Shown piece after piece: positions 26,861 to 35,847 of a DNA stretch of 64,000 bases. The stretch is from JAIQFF01 sp963725615 (lineage in GTDB: Bacteria; Acidobacteriota; Terriglobia; Terriglobales; Acidobacteriaceae). The notes under the pieces are model-generated. The model was not told the DNA's origin and did no database searches. It worked only from the letters and a program-made list of their open reading frames with translations. The position numbers and the translations under genes are program-made. Position 1 is the first letter of the stretch. Each line of letters begins with the position of its first letter. The stretch is taken from positions 1-64,000 of the forward strand of contig CAVRZO010000010.1 of the NCBI GenBank assembly GCA_963725615.1. The letters are read 5' to 3'.

Positions 26861-28002
26861 AAATTGGCCTGGGCCTCTATCGTCACATGCTGACGCGCGA
26901 CTACTACGACTTCGCGCGCCAGGCCGGATGCACTCACGTGGTTGTGCATCTCGTCGACTACTTCAACCAGGGCGCGTCGAACCCGCGCAACAATCAGCCT
27001 TCAGGCGGGAAATATGAACCTTGGGGAAGAGCGGGCAATCCCGAGCAGCTGTGGACGGTCGACGAACTGACAACTCTTCGCCGCGAGATTGAAGACGCGG
27101 GCCTGGTCCTGGCAGCGATCGAGAATCTCGACCCGGCACATTGGCACGACATTCTTCTCGACGGCCCGCAGCGGCCTCAACAAATCGAGAAGGTCAAGAC
27201 GATTATTCGCCGCATGGGTGAGGCGGGCATCCCGGTCCTGGGATACAACTTCAGCCTGGCCGGCGTATGCGGCCGCGTAACCGCGCCCCTGGGGCGCGGA
27301 CACGCCGTCACCCTCGGCATGGATGGCCCCGCCGAAGACGTTCCCATCCCGAATGGAATGATCTGGAACATGGTGTACGACCCTAGCGCGCCAAAGGGCA
27401 CGTTACCTTCTATCTCCCATGAGGAGTTGTGGCGCCGCCTGGAAAGATTTCTGGCAGACGTGGTCCCGGTTGCCGAACAATCCGGCGTACGCCTGGCGGC
27501 CCATCCTGACGATCCTCCCATGCCGACCATGCGGCGCCAGCCTCGTCTCGTATACCAACCGGCGATGTATCAGCGCTTGATCGATCTCGCCCCCAGCCGG
27601 AGCAATGCGCTGGAGCTTTGTGTGGGAACGTTGGCCGAGATGACGGAAGGCGACATCTATGACGCCGTTGATCGCTACAGTAAACAGGGAAAAATTGCCT
27701 ACATTCACCTGCGCAACGTGGTGGGCAAGGTTCCCACCTACCGCGAGACCTTTATCGATGAGGGCGACGTTGATATGTTGCGCATCCTGACCATCCTGGC
27801 GAACAACGACTTCGATGGCGTAGTTATTCCTGACCACACGCCGCAGATGACGTGCGCGGCTCCCTGGCACGCCGGCATGGCCCACACCATTGGTTTCATT
27901 CTGGCCGCGCAGGCCATGCTGAAGACGCCTTCCACAAAGCCTCGAGGAGTCCCCGCCGAACCGTCCGAAGCACGCGAGCTCACACGAGGCGCGAAATCTT
28001 GA
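26857..28002 (+). CDS. uxuA: D-mannonate dehydratase
   Basis: A 381-residue TIM-barrel UxuA. The protein starts MKIGLGLYRH and has metal-binding Cys/His/Asp segments: GYNFSLAGVCGR, LAAHPDDPP, LCVGTLAEM, IAYIHLRNVVG and VIPDHTP. UxuA dehydrates D-mannonate to 2-keto-3-deoxygluconate with Mn/Fe, feeding KdgK and Eda, both encoded here. ATG at 26857 overlaps the SDR stop, and its own TGA overlaps the next start (TTGA), so three genes are translationally coupled. The ~40-residue Pro/Glu-rich C-terminus is longer than usual. Confidence 0.93.
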   Translation: MKIGLGLYRHMLTRDYYDFARQAGCTHVVVHLVDYFNQGASNPRNNQPSGGKYEPWGRAGNPEQLWTVDELTTLRREIEDAGLVLAAIENLDPAHWHDILLDGPQRPQQIEKVKTIIRRMGEAGIPVLGYNFSLAGVCGRVTAPLGRGHAVTLGMDGPAEDVPIPNGMIWNMVYDPSAPKGTLPSISHEELWRRLERFLADVVPVAEQSGVRLAAHPDDPPMPTMRRQPRLVYQPAMYQRLIDLAPSRSNALELCVGTLAEMTEGDIYDAVDRYSKQGKIAYIHLRNVVGKVPTYRETFIDEGDVDMLRILTILANNDFDGVVIPDHTPQMTCAAPWHAGMAHTIGFILAAQAMLKTPSTKPRGVPAEPSEARELTRGAKS

Positions 28003-29410
28003 CGCCCGGGTCCTCGAGTGCTGCTGCTCCGCAGCCTAAGGGCCCTCTAATTATTGCTGCCTCCGTTTCCGCTCTCGGCGGCCTGCTGTTCGGTTACGAC
28101 AACATCGTCATCAGCGGCGCCATCCACTATCTGGCGCTGTGTTTCAAGCTCGACGCCGCGGGCATCGGCTGGGCTGCCGGATGCGCCCTGATCGGATGCA
28201 CCATCGGCGCCGCGGGGGCGGGCGCGGTGGTTGATCGCATCGGGCTGAAGAAAGGGCTCGCACTCTGCGCCGCGTGTTTTGCGCTGTCGTCGGTCGGCAT
28301 GTGGTTTGCCGCCAGCCTCAACCAGTTCGTGATCTGGAGATTGATCGGCGGCCTGGGAATTGGCGCGGCGTCCATCATTGCGCCGATGTACATCGCGGAG
28401 ATCGCTCCCGCCCGGCTTCGCGGACGACTGGTGACGTTGTATCAGCTTGGAATTGTGCTCGGCATCCTGGCGGCGGTGTTCGTCAACATGCTGATCCAGC
28501 GCATGGGAGATGAAGCCTGGAACACCACCGTCGGGCTGGCGCTGGATGTTTTTTGTCGGCGTAATTCCTGCGCTGTTGTTCGGAGCGTACAATCGTGCCC
28601 ACGGTCGAGAGTCCGCGTTGGCTTATGAAGATGGGCCGGCGAGAGAGCGCGCTGGCCGTGCTCTCGAAAATAAACGATCGGACCACTGCGTTGGCCGAAG
28701 CCGGACAGATTCAGCAGTCCCTCACCCTTGAAGAAGGACATCTTTCGGAGCTGTTCACCACCTTCCGCCGGCCCCTTCTGATCGGAATCATGCTGGCGGG
28801 ATTTTCGCAGCTCAGCGGCATTACGCCTCTGTTTTCTTTTCTCCCGGAAATCTTCAGGTCCGCGGGAACGGCCACCAGTGACGCTTTCCGCCAGTCGGTG
28901 CTGGTCAGCCTGGTGAATCTTGTGTTCACGCTGTTTGCTCTGTGGCTGGTTGATCTCTCCGGACGCAAGAAGCTGATTCTCGCCGGGACGTTGCTGCAGT
29001 CCGTCTCTTTCGCCATGGTGGGCTGGTTTTATCACGTTCACGGCAGCGGACTGGCGGTGCTGATTTTCGTGATGACCTTCGTGGCTGGCCACGCCTTCGG
29101 AAACGGGGTTGCCTGCTGGGTCATCATCTCCGAGATTTATCCGACGAAGGTTCGCGGGCGCGCCATGTCCATCGCCACGACGGCGCTCTGGGTCGTCGGA
29201 TATCTGGGCAATCAACTTTTCCCGCTCATGCAGAAACACCTGGGCAGCGACGGCACATTCTGGTGTTTCAGCGCCGCAGCCCTGCTAAATTTGTTGTGCG
29301 TGCTTTGGTTGGTACCGGAGACCAAGGGACGCACTCTGGAAGACATCACCCGCTTCTGGACTGCGCGACGCCCCTTTTCCGCGGAGCAAGGTCTCATGCC
29401 AGGAGAATAA
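27999..29410 (+). pseudogene. Sugar-porter MFS transporter, interrupted by two frameshifts
   Basis: A TTG at 27999 overlapping the uxuA stop begins a sugar porter. The first helix is ALGGLLFGYDNIVISGAI, followed by RLIGGLGIGAASIIAPMYIAEIAPARLRGR, the sugar-transporter signature. The frame fails near 28533-28537, where WRWMFFVGVIPALLFGA continues one base on. It fails again near 28585-28596, after which VESPRWLMKMGRRESA runs intact to PETKGRTLEDITRFW at 29410. Both are +1 shifts (one extra base each). Each region is otherwise undamaged, so this is either a very recent pseudogene or sequence error. The role would be uptake of the uronate or aldonate used by the operon. Confidence 0.8.
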
Positions 29411-29414
29411 GCAT

Positions 29415-31008
29415 ATGGACCGACATCTATTTCCTTACTTCCTGTTTCTGCTGATCTGCGCTGCCGCATTTGCCCAAGCTCCAGCTCCCCCGGTTGACGC
29501 ATTAGTCTTGGCTTTTCGTGATGTGCAGGTTGACGCCGGCAAAGTCACTGGTTCCATCCGTTCATTTCAGGGACTCAACGGCCCTCCGTTTCCCGTCATG
29601 GAGGGCCTTCCGAACTTGACTCGGCAGTACAAAGCTCTCCACATCGATATGGTTCGCACGCATGACATCATGGGTCCCACGGATATTGCGGCGCGGTATT
29701 CGGAGGACAATCCCCTGTTAAAGTGGCTCGTCCCCGACTCCAAACAGAGGGCGGCTATGGTGCGCACCGCCCGGGTCACAGAAATCTTTCCGGACTGGAA
29801 CGCCGATCCGGAAAAGGCCGAGAGCTATCACTTCGCCGCGTCCGATAAATTCATCCAGGCAATTCGGGAGTCCGGTGCCGAGGTCTATTACCGGATCGGC
29901 CGAAGTTTTGGCGCGGACTACACTGACCTGCCTGACTTAGACAAGTTTGCCGCCGTAGTGAAGCACGTCGCCATGCACTACAACCAGGGATGGGCTAACG
30001 GATTTCACGACAATATCCGCTACTGGGAATTCTGGAATGAACCTGACCTGCCATTGTTTTGGACGGAAAACGCCGGAAAAATTCTACGTGCTCTACGAAA
30101 AGACAGCGCGGGCGTTGAAGTCGGTTGATCCTTCCATGAAAATTGGGGCAGACGCCCAGGCGCTGGCTTTCAATGCCGGTCCCTACCGCGAGGGCCTGAT
30201 CGAATATTGTGCCGCCCATAATGTGCCGCTCGATTTCTACTCCTGGCACCACTATGCGATGACTTCCGCCGATCCTTATGACATGGTCCGTATCGGTGCC
30301 GAAATAAGGAAACTCCTCGACGGGCAGGGATTTTCCAAAGCTGAAAGTGTCTTGAGCGAATGGAATCTCACTCCGGACTTCACCGAACGGGAACGGGCCC
30401 GCCTGCAAGGGATGGAGAACGCCGCCTTCATCGGCGCCGCTTTGATCTACCTGCAAGACTCGGCGGTGGATCGCGCACACTTCTACCGGGGCGACGCCGC
30501 GTGGATGGGATTGTTTGGACTACAAGGCGAATATTTCAAAACTGCACATACGTTCCGTGCCACAGGCGCCATGCTCCAAACTCCCGAGCGACTCACGCTG
30601 ACCGGAGCGGATACATTCGGATTCGCCGCCATCGCTGGTCGCTCCCACGATGGCAAATCCGTGCAAGTTCTGATCAGCAACTACCAGATTCCTGCCAACT
30701 ACCAGCCGCCTCCGATGACAGCTCCCGAAGGCTCGGCGCCAAAAAATATGCCCATGCCCGATTTTTCCACGATGAAGTTACTCGCCCCGAGACACGACAT
30801 CGCGTACCGGGAGAATCAGGGGTACAAGCTGACGATCAACAATCTTCCCTGGGGGAAGAATGCGTCGTTTATCTTGAAGCGATATCGCCTGACGGAGGAC
30901 CATAACCTGGACGTTGTCGAAGAAAAACAAGCGACCGGCGATTCCATCAAGATCTCAAATCCGTTGCCGCCTCCCGGTCTCGAACTGATCGAACTGCGGC
31001 GCCGCTAA
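29415..31008 (+). pseudogene. Glycoside hydrolase (GH39-like beta-xylosidase), one frameshift
   Basis: ATG 29415 with AGGAGAA upstream; signal peptide (LFLLICAAAFAQ). The TIM-barrel is that of a GH39-like xylosidase/iduronidase: the acid/base region YWEFWNEPDLPLFW (about residue 205) and the nucleophile region VLSEWNLTPD lie in different frames. The break is a +1 shift at about 30061-30072, where TENAGKIL becomes TPEKFYVLYEKTA. Both halves are well conserved, so the enzyme was functional recently or the base is an error. It is four bases after the MFS stop. It would release xylose or uronic-acid sugars for this operon. Confidence 0.78.
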
Positions 31009-31046
31009 GAGGCATAGGCTGCATGACAGCCGGCGGGACGCCGCCG

Positions 31047-31694
31047 CTACTTGTCGTCAGGCAGAATGTGAAATTCAAATTCTTGCAGGTCGCTTCTCAG
31101 CTGCTCGATCGAGTGAAAGCGAATCGCGCGAATTCCCACCGCGCGCGCTCCTTGAACATTCGGCTCCTTGTCATCCACAAACAGCGCTTCTGACGCTGCC
31201 ACACCAACTCCGCGCAAACTGTGTTCGTAGATGGCAGCATCAGGCTTGATCAGGCTCACCTCGGCCGAGAATGTCAGATGGTCGAACTGGTCCAGCCAGG
31301 CGAACTTCTGCCGCACATAACGAACCATTTCGTGGGGCATATTGGAGAGCAGTCCAGTCTTGATTCCCGACGAAGACATCTGCCTCACCCAATCCACCAT
31401 GGTGGGGTTGTCGTGGCCCCACATTTCAAGATCCCACTGGCGGAGTTGGGCGATTTGCTCCGGTATTAGTTGCGCGCCGGTATCTTTCGCCACCCCAGAC
31501 CAGTAAGCCTCGGGAGATAGATCGCCGCGGTCATAGAGGAGCCGGTCGCGGTTCCAGAGCTTGCGGAAAGGGACGGCATCCATCCCAAACGGGGCCGCCA
31601 TGCGTCCCATTTCTTCCTCGCTGGGCGGATAGCAGAGAACTTCGCCGTAGTCCAGAATCACGGCTTTTATCTTCGAGGGATTTGAGCGATCCAT
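31047..31694 (-). CDS. HAD superfamily hydrolase
   Basis: A 215-residue HAD-like phosphatase. Motif I is VILDYGEVL: the nucleophile Asp is present, but the second Asp is replaced by Gly, as in several HAD-IA members. Motif II is TGLLSNMPHEM, motif III Lys is in SLIKPDAAIYEHSL, and motif IV FVDDKEPN binds Mg. AAGGAGG 5 bases before the ATG fixes the start. It is convergent with the GH39 gene. Substrates of such enzymes are small phosphates such as sugar phosphates; none can be assigned here. Confidence 0.88.
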   Translation of the reverse strand: MDRSNPSKIKAVILDYGEVLCYPPSEEEMGRMAAPFGMDAVPFRKLWNRDRLLYDRGDLSPEAYWSGVAKDTGAQLIPEQIAQLRQWDLEMWGHDNPTMVDWVRQMSSSGIKTGLLSNMPHEMVRYVRQKFAWLDQFDHLTFSAEVSLIKPDAAIYEHSLRGVGVAASEALFVDDKEPNVQGARAVGIRAIRFHSIEQLRSDLQEFEFHILPDDK

Positions 31695-31829
31695 TCGGCC
31701 TCCTTATCCATATTCTCGCGTGAATGGGAATTGAGTCCAATGAATTGAAGTTTGCTCTGTGATAACTTGTGGGCGGCTTGCGATGTCAGAGAAGTTCACC
31801 GGGCCACATTTCTGACGGCTGGAGTCCGC

Positions 31830-33158
31830 ATGAAGCTCACTGGAACTTTGCTGAAGGGTACAGTCGTGGCCGCTCTGGGCGGCCTTCTTTTCGGATTCGA
31901 CACCGCGGTGATCTCCGGCACCACCAGTGCTCTGACCCAGACCTACAGCCTCACGCCATTTCTCTTGGGAGTGACTGTCTTCAGCGCGCTGTTTGGAACG
32001 GTTTTGGGCGCGATGCTGGCGGGTTTTCCGGGTGAACGTTTCGGAAGGCGCGACAGCCTGCGGGTGATGGCAGTTCTGTATCTGGTCTCGGGCCTGGGCT
32101 GCGCTCTTGCCTGGAACTGGCATGCCCTGGTGGCCTTTCGCTTCATCGGCGGATTGGGCGTAGGCGGCTCCTCGGTGCTCGGGCCCATGTACATCGCGGA
32201 AATTGCCCCGGCCAAATTGCGTGGCCGCCTGGTGGGAGTCTTTCAGTTCAATGTAGTGTTCGGAATTCTGGTGGCGTATTTCTCAAACTACGTCATCAGC
32301 CTGCAGCACTTTGGCGCCACGGAATGGCGTTGGGAACTGGGCGTGACCGCAATTCCCGCCGCGCTGTTTTTCGTGATGTTATTCACCATTCCGCGCAGCC
32401 CGCGCTGGCTGGTCAAAAAGGGGCGAGTGGCTGAAGCCCGTGAAGTCCTGCAAGCGACGGGAGACGAGAACTACGAACATGATCTGCAGGAGATCGTCGC
32501 CTCCATCGGTATCGAGCAGAGTCAGGCCACCGAGAAACTTTTCTCCCGAAAATTTGCATTTCCGATTTTTCTCGCGGTCAGCATCGGAATGTTCAACCAG
32601 CTTTCCGGGATCAACGCGATCCTCTACTACCTGAATGACATTTTCGCCCACGCCGGTTTCAGCAAGGTCTCCGGCAACCTGCAGGCGGTCGCAATCGGCG
32701 CCACCAATCTGCTCTTCACCATGATCGCCATGTCGGTGATTGACCGCCTCGGCCGCAAGACCCTTCTGCTGGTCGGTTCGGTCGGGACCGCCGCGTGCCT
32801 GACCGGAGTATCAGTGATCTTCTTCACTGGCCAGCACCAGAGCCTTCTGGTCTGGCTCCTGGTGGGCTACATTGCGTTTTTCGCTTTCTCCCAAGGCGCG
32901 GTCATCTGGGTTTATCTTTCGGAAGTTTTCCCCAATTCAGTCCGCGCCCAGGGTCAAAGCCTGGGGAGTTTCTCGCATTGGTTTATGAACGCAGCCATCT
33001 CCCTGATTTTCCCGCTGATGGCGGCGTCGTCGGGCGCTTATCCCTTCGTGTTCTTTGCGGCAATGATGGTGCTGCAGTTCTTCGTTGTGCTATTTGTCTA
33101 TCCGGAAACCAAGGGCTTGTCTCTGGAAGAGATGCAGAAAAAGTTAGCGATCAGTTAG
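31830..33158 (+). CDS. Sugar porter family MFS transporter
   Basis: 442 residues, 12 transmembrane helices. Signatures are LGGLLFGFDTAVISG, RFIGGLGVGGSSVLGPMYIAEIAPAKLRGR, a central QLSGINAILYY (the QQ/QLSGINA sugar-recognition motif) and PETKGLSLEEM near the end. This is a proton-sugar symporter (xylose, arabinose, galactose or glucose type). ATG 31830 is preferred, with GGAG 5 bases upstream; an ATG-like frame to 31752 would add a non-membrane tail. It is intact, unlike the similar porter at 27999-29410, and stands alone. Confidence 0.92.
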   Translation: MKLTGTLLKGTVVAALGGLLFGFDTAVISGTTSALTQTYSLTPFLLGVTVFSALFGTVLGAMLAGFPGERFGRRDSLRVMAVLYLVSGLGCALAWNWHALVAFRFIGGLGVGGSSVLGPMYIAEIAPAKLRGRLVGVFQFNVVFGILVAYFSNYVISLQHFGATEWRWELGVTAIPAALFFVMLFTIPRSPRWLVKKGRVAEAREVLQATGDENYEHDLQEIVASIGIEQSQATEKLFSRKFAFPIFLAVSIGMFNQLSGINAILYYLNDIFAHAGFSKVSGNLQAVAIGATNLLFTMIAMSVIDRLGRKTLLLVGSVGTAACLTGVSVIFFTGQHQSLLVWLLVGYIAFFAFSQGAVIWVYLSEVFPNSVRAQGQSLGSFSHWFMNAAISLIFPLMAASSGAYPFVFFAAMMVLQFFVVLFVYPETKGLSLEEMQKKLAIS

Positions 33159-33206
33159 TTATCGGAGGGCAGGCATCGGCCACGTGGCAGGCACAGCCCA
33201 CGTAGA

Positions 33207-33226
33207 GACGGCTGCCCTCAGCCGTC
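33207..33226. repeat. 8-bp hairpin downstream of the sugar porter
   Basis: GACGGCTG/CAGCCGTC with a 4-base loop. No T-tract follows, so termination is uncertain. Confidence 0.4.
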
Positions 33227-33398
33227 AGCCGTCGGGCCGTGCAAAGCTCGGCTAGGCGGGAGCGACACGGAATGACCGATGGACTTTCAAAGGGTGGAGT
33301 GAAGCCCGGAAATTCCTGATCGAGAGGCGTCAGAATTGCCGACTGACGCACAACTTTCCCCTCAAATCCCTATGAACTTCGCAAGATTCTGAGTTAGG

Positions 33399-34253
33399 AT
33401 GCGCTCTATGTCGACGCTCTCTCTCTCCCGACGTTCCTTCCTGGCCATGTCCGCCATGCTGCCGTTCTCTCTGCGTGCATTCGCCGCGACGTCAATTCCA
33501 GTTGGTCTCGAACTCTATTCCGTCCGCAACGCATTGAAGGACGATCTCAACGGCACAGTCCGTACCGTCGCGCAAATGGGATACCAGTGCGTAGAATTCT
33601 ATGCGCCATATTTTGATTGGACCGAGCCTCAGACCAAGGAGATGAGAAAGCTCCTGGACGATCTGGGCATCCGCTGCTACTCGACGCACAACAGCAGTTC
33701 GTATTTCACCGCGGACAATCTCAAGCGCGCCGGCGACATGAATCTGATACTGGGAAGCAAGTACGTGATCATGTCGAGTTCGCAGCCCAAGCCCGGCCTG
33801 GACGGATGGAAAGAAGTCGCCGACACCCTGAATGCCGCGGCCGACCAGCTCGCGCCGGCGGGCCTCAAGACGGGCTACCACAATCACCAGCTTGAATTCA
33901 CTCCGATCGACGGTAAGCGTCCCATCGAAATACTGGCGAAGAACACAAGACCGTCGATCGCGCTGCAATTCGACATAGGCACGTGTCTGGAGGCGGGCTC
34001 CGACCCGGTAGCGTGGATCCGCGCCAACCCGGGACGAATCAGATCCATCCACTGCAAAGACTGGGCGCCCGGACCCGACAAAGGCTACACCGTTTTGTTT
34101 GGTGAAGGCGTGGCTGACTGGAAGGGCATCTTCGCCGCGGCCGAGAGCGTGGGTGGAATCGAATATTATCTGGTCGAACAGGAAGGCAGCCGATTCTCCG
34201 AGTTCGACACCGCCAGGAAATGCCTGGAGACATTCCGACGCCTGCACTCGTAG
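33399..34253 (+). CDS. TAT-exported TIM-barrel sugar phosphate isomerase/epimerase-like protein
   Basis: 284 residues. A twin-arginine signal (SRRSFLAMSAMLPFSLRAFA, about 10-29) precedes an AP-endonuclease-2/xylose-isomerase-like TIM barrel. Metal-ligand segments are EFYAPYFDW, GYHNHQLEFTP, LQFDIGTC and SIHCKDWAPG. Homologues include hydroxypyruvate isomerase-like and inosose/sugar isomerases; in Acidobacteria and Planctomycetes many carry secretion signals. The substrate is unknown. Starts at 33399 and 33408 are both possible. Confidence 0.87.
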   Translation: MRSMSTLSLSRRSFLAMSAMLPFSLRAFAATSIPVGLELYSVRNALKDDLNGTVRTVAQMGYQCVEFYAPYFDWTEPQTKEMRKLLDDLGIRCYSTHNSSSYFTADNLKRAGDMNLILGSKYVIMSSSQPKPGLDGWKEVADTLNAAADQLAPAGLKTGYHNHQLEFTPIDGKRPIEILAKNTRPSIALQFDIGTCLEAGSDPVAWIRANPGRIRSIHCKDWAPGPDKGYTVLFGEGVADWKGIFAAAESVGGIEYYLVEQEGSRFSEFDTARKCLETFRRLHS

Positions 34254-34571
34254 TAAGAACCGGTCTCTCCTTCTTCGATGTATTGATGCAGCCCTAAAAC
34301 ACTCCAACCCGTGAGCAACGGGATGCGTCGTATATTTGCAACCGGTTAACAAGTAGATGCCGACCACCTTTTGCGGTTTTGGCCGCCAAAGAGATCCCCA
34401 TCAACCTGACATTCCCCGCGTCTGCCTTCCTGGATTGTTGCATCTGGTTGCAAGAATGTTGACACAAAAACTGTGCCGGTTATCTTGACCGTTCGAGTGT
34501 CTCCCAGTAGGATCGTTTATGTCGCTCCTATGTGCAACTGAGTTGCAACTACTAACAACCACTCGTAACTC
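34254..34571. other. Intergenic region with a candidate promoter for the outer-membrane gene
   Basis: No gene seen. TTGACA at 34459-34464 and TATCTT at 34481-34486 are 16 bases apart and face the gene at 34572, implying a leader of about 80 bases. Sequence 34537-34570 is AT-rich with no obvious ribosome-binding site just before the ATG. Confidence 0.45.
34459..34486 (+). promoter_or_regulatory. Candidate sigma-70 promoter
   Basis: A perfect -35 TTGACA and a -10-like TATCTT with 16-base spacing, upstream of the outer-membrane/cytochrome pair. The -10 matches four of six consensus positions. Confidence 0.4.
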
Positions 34572-35438
34572 ATGAAGGTCTCCTCCATTCTCTTTTTCGT
34601 CGCCCTATGCCTGGGGGCACTTCCCTGCCGTGGCCAGGAATGGCCCTACTTCGTGACTTACTCCCACGATCTGGAGGAGCCCGATAACCTCGAGGTCGCG
34701 CTCAAGACCACGCAGGGCACGCCCAAGTTTGGCAACTACTTCGCCGGGGCAACGCTGGAACTGGAATACGGCGCTCGGGGCTGGTGGACTACCGAAGTCT
34801 ATCTAAGCGGCCAGCACACTTCGAATGACAGCACCGTCTTCACCGGATGGAGATGGGAGAATCGCTTCCGTCCGCTGCTGCGCGACCACTTCATCAATCC
34901 CGTGCTCTATTTCGAATATGAAAATCTGAACCCAGCCGACCGCAGCCTGCTCGAAGTGGTTGGACACGACAGTATTTCCGATCTCCGGCTCTCGAACGCC
35001 CAAGGCCGGTCCGATACCGAACGCGAGTTGGAACTGAAGCTGATTCTCTCCAGCAACGCGAAGGGCTGGAATATTTCCGAGAATTTCATCACAGAGAAGA
35101 ATTTGAGCGAGGGCGAGCCCTGGGAATTCGGGTATGCCCTGGGCGTGAGCCGCCCTTTGGCGTTGGCGGCGAGCGCCAAGGCTTGTGTCTTCTGCCGCGA
35201 GAATTTCTACGCCGGCGCCGAACTGTATGGTGGACTGGGAGATCTGGACGGATTCGGTTTGAAAGCTACGTCGCACTATGCTGCGCCCACCGTGGCTTTC
35301 AGTATTCCGCGCGGGCCGACGGTCAGCTTCTCACCCAACTTCGGACTGAACGCCAACAGCGTGGGAGTGATTTACCGCGTTAAGGTCGCGTATGAATTTC
35401 AGCAAATCTCGAATTGGTTCCGCCGGAGCGCGCGATGA
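34572..35438 (+). CDS. Secreted outer-membrane beta-barrel-like protein
   Basis: 288 residues. The signal peptide (ILFFVALCLGALPCRG) is followed by alternating hydrophobic/aromatic strands such as TLELEYGARGWWTTEVYL, TVFTGWRWENRFRP and VIYRVKVAYEFQ. These fit a small beta-barrel of the porin or transporter type. Two Cys (ACVFC) sit in a loop near residue 210. I do not recognise a specific family. It overlaps a c-type cytochrome gene by four bases, so the two products probably work together, e.g. an outer-membrane conduit or sensor with a periplasmic electron carrier; this is inference. Confidence 0.65.
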   Translation: MKVSSILFFVALCLGALPCRGQEWPYFVTYSHDLEEPDNLEVALKTTQGTPKFGNYFAGATLELEYGARGWWTTEVYLSGQHTSNDSTVFTGWRWENRFRPLLRDHFINPVLYFEYENLNPADRSLLEVVGHDSISDLRLSNAQGRSDTERELELKLILSSNAKGWNISENFITEKNLSEGEPWEFGYALGVSRPLALAASAKACVFCRENFYAGAELYGGLGDLDGFGLKATSHYAAPTVAFSIPRGPTVSFSPNFGLNANSVGVIYRVKVAYEFQQISNWFRRSAR

Positions 35439-35815
35439 GCGTCCGAGCGGCGGGGCTCGTCGCGGGAATGATGCTTTGCGCAGTACTGTTCAGCAGTGCA
35501 GTCGACAATTCGTGGATCGAAAAGGTCCCGGAAGCAGATCGCAACCGGACGAATCCCTTTGCGGGACAAGCCGAGGCTGTCGCTGCCGGCTCAAGGCTGT
35601 TTGCTGATCATTGCGCGAAATGTCACGGGGCGGATGCCCTGGGCCGCGGGAAGCGACCCAGCTTGCGGAGTAAAGAAGTGCAACAAGCCGCCGACGGCCA
35701 GATCTTCTGGTTTCTGAGGAACGGTAACTTGCGTCGCGGAATGCCTTCCTGGAGCTCGCTGCCGGAACCATCGCGCTGGCAGATCATCACCTATTTGAAG
35801 AGCCTCGGAGAATAG
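35435..35815 (+). CDS. Monoheme c-type cytochrome
   Basis: 126 residues: signal peptide (AAGLVAGMMLCAVLFSSAV), then one heme site CAKCH near residue 60 with the class I context SRLFADHCAKCHGADALG, and a distal Met probably in NLRRGMPSW. Typical small periplasmic cytochrome c. ATG at 35435 overlaps the stop of the outer-membrane gene (ATGA). It would carry electrons in the periplasm; the partner oxidase or dehydrogenase is not in this window. Confidence 0.9.
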   Translation: MSVRAAGLVAGMMLCAVLFSSAVDNSWIEKVPEADRNRTNPFAGQAEAVAAGSRLFADHCAKCHGADALGRGKRPSLRSKEVQQAADGQIFWFLRNGNLRRGMPSWSSLPEPSRWQIITYLKSLGE

Positions 35816-35847
35816 AACGCACGGGCGGTGCAAAGGATGGGCCCGTA

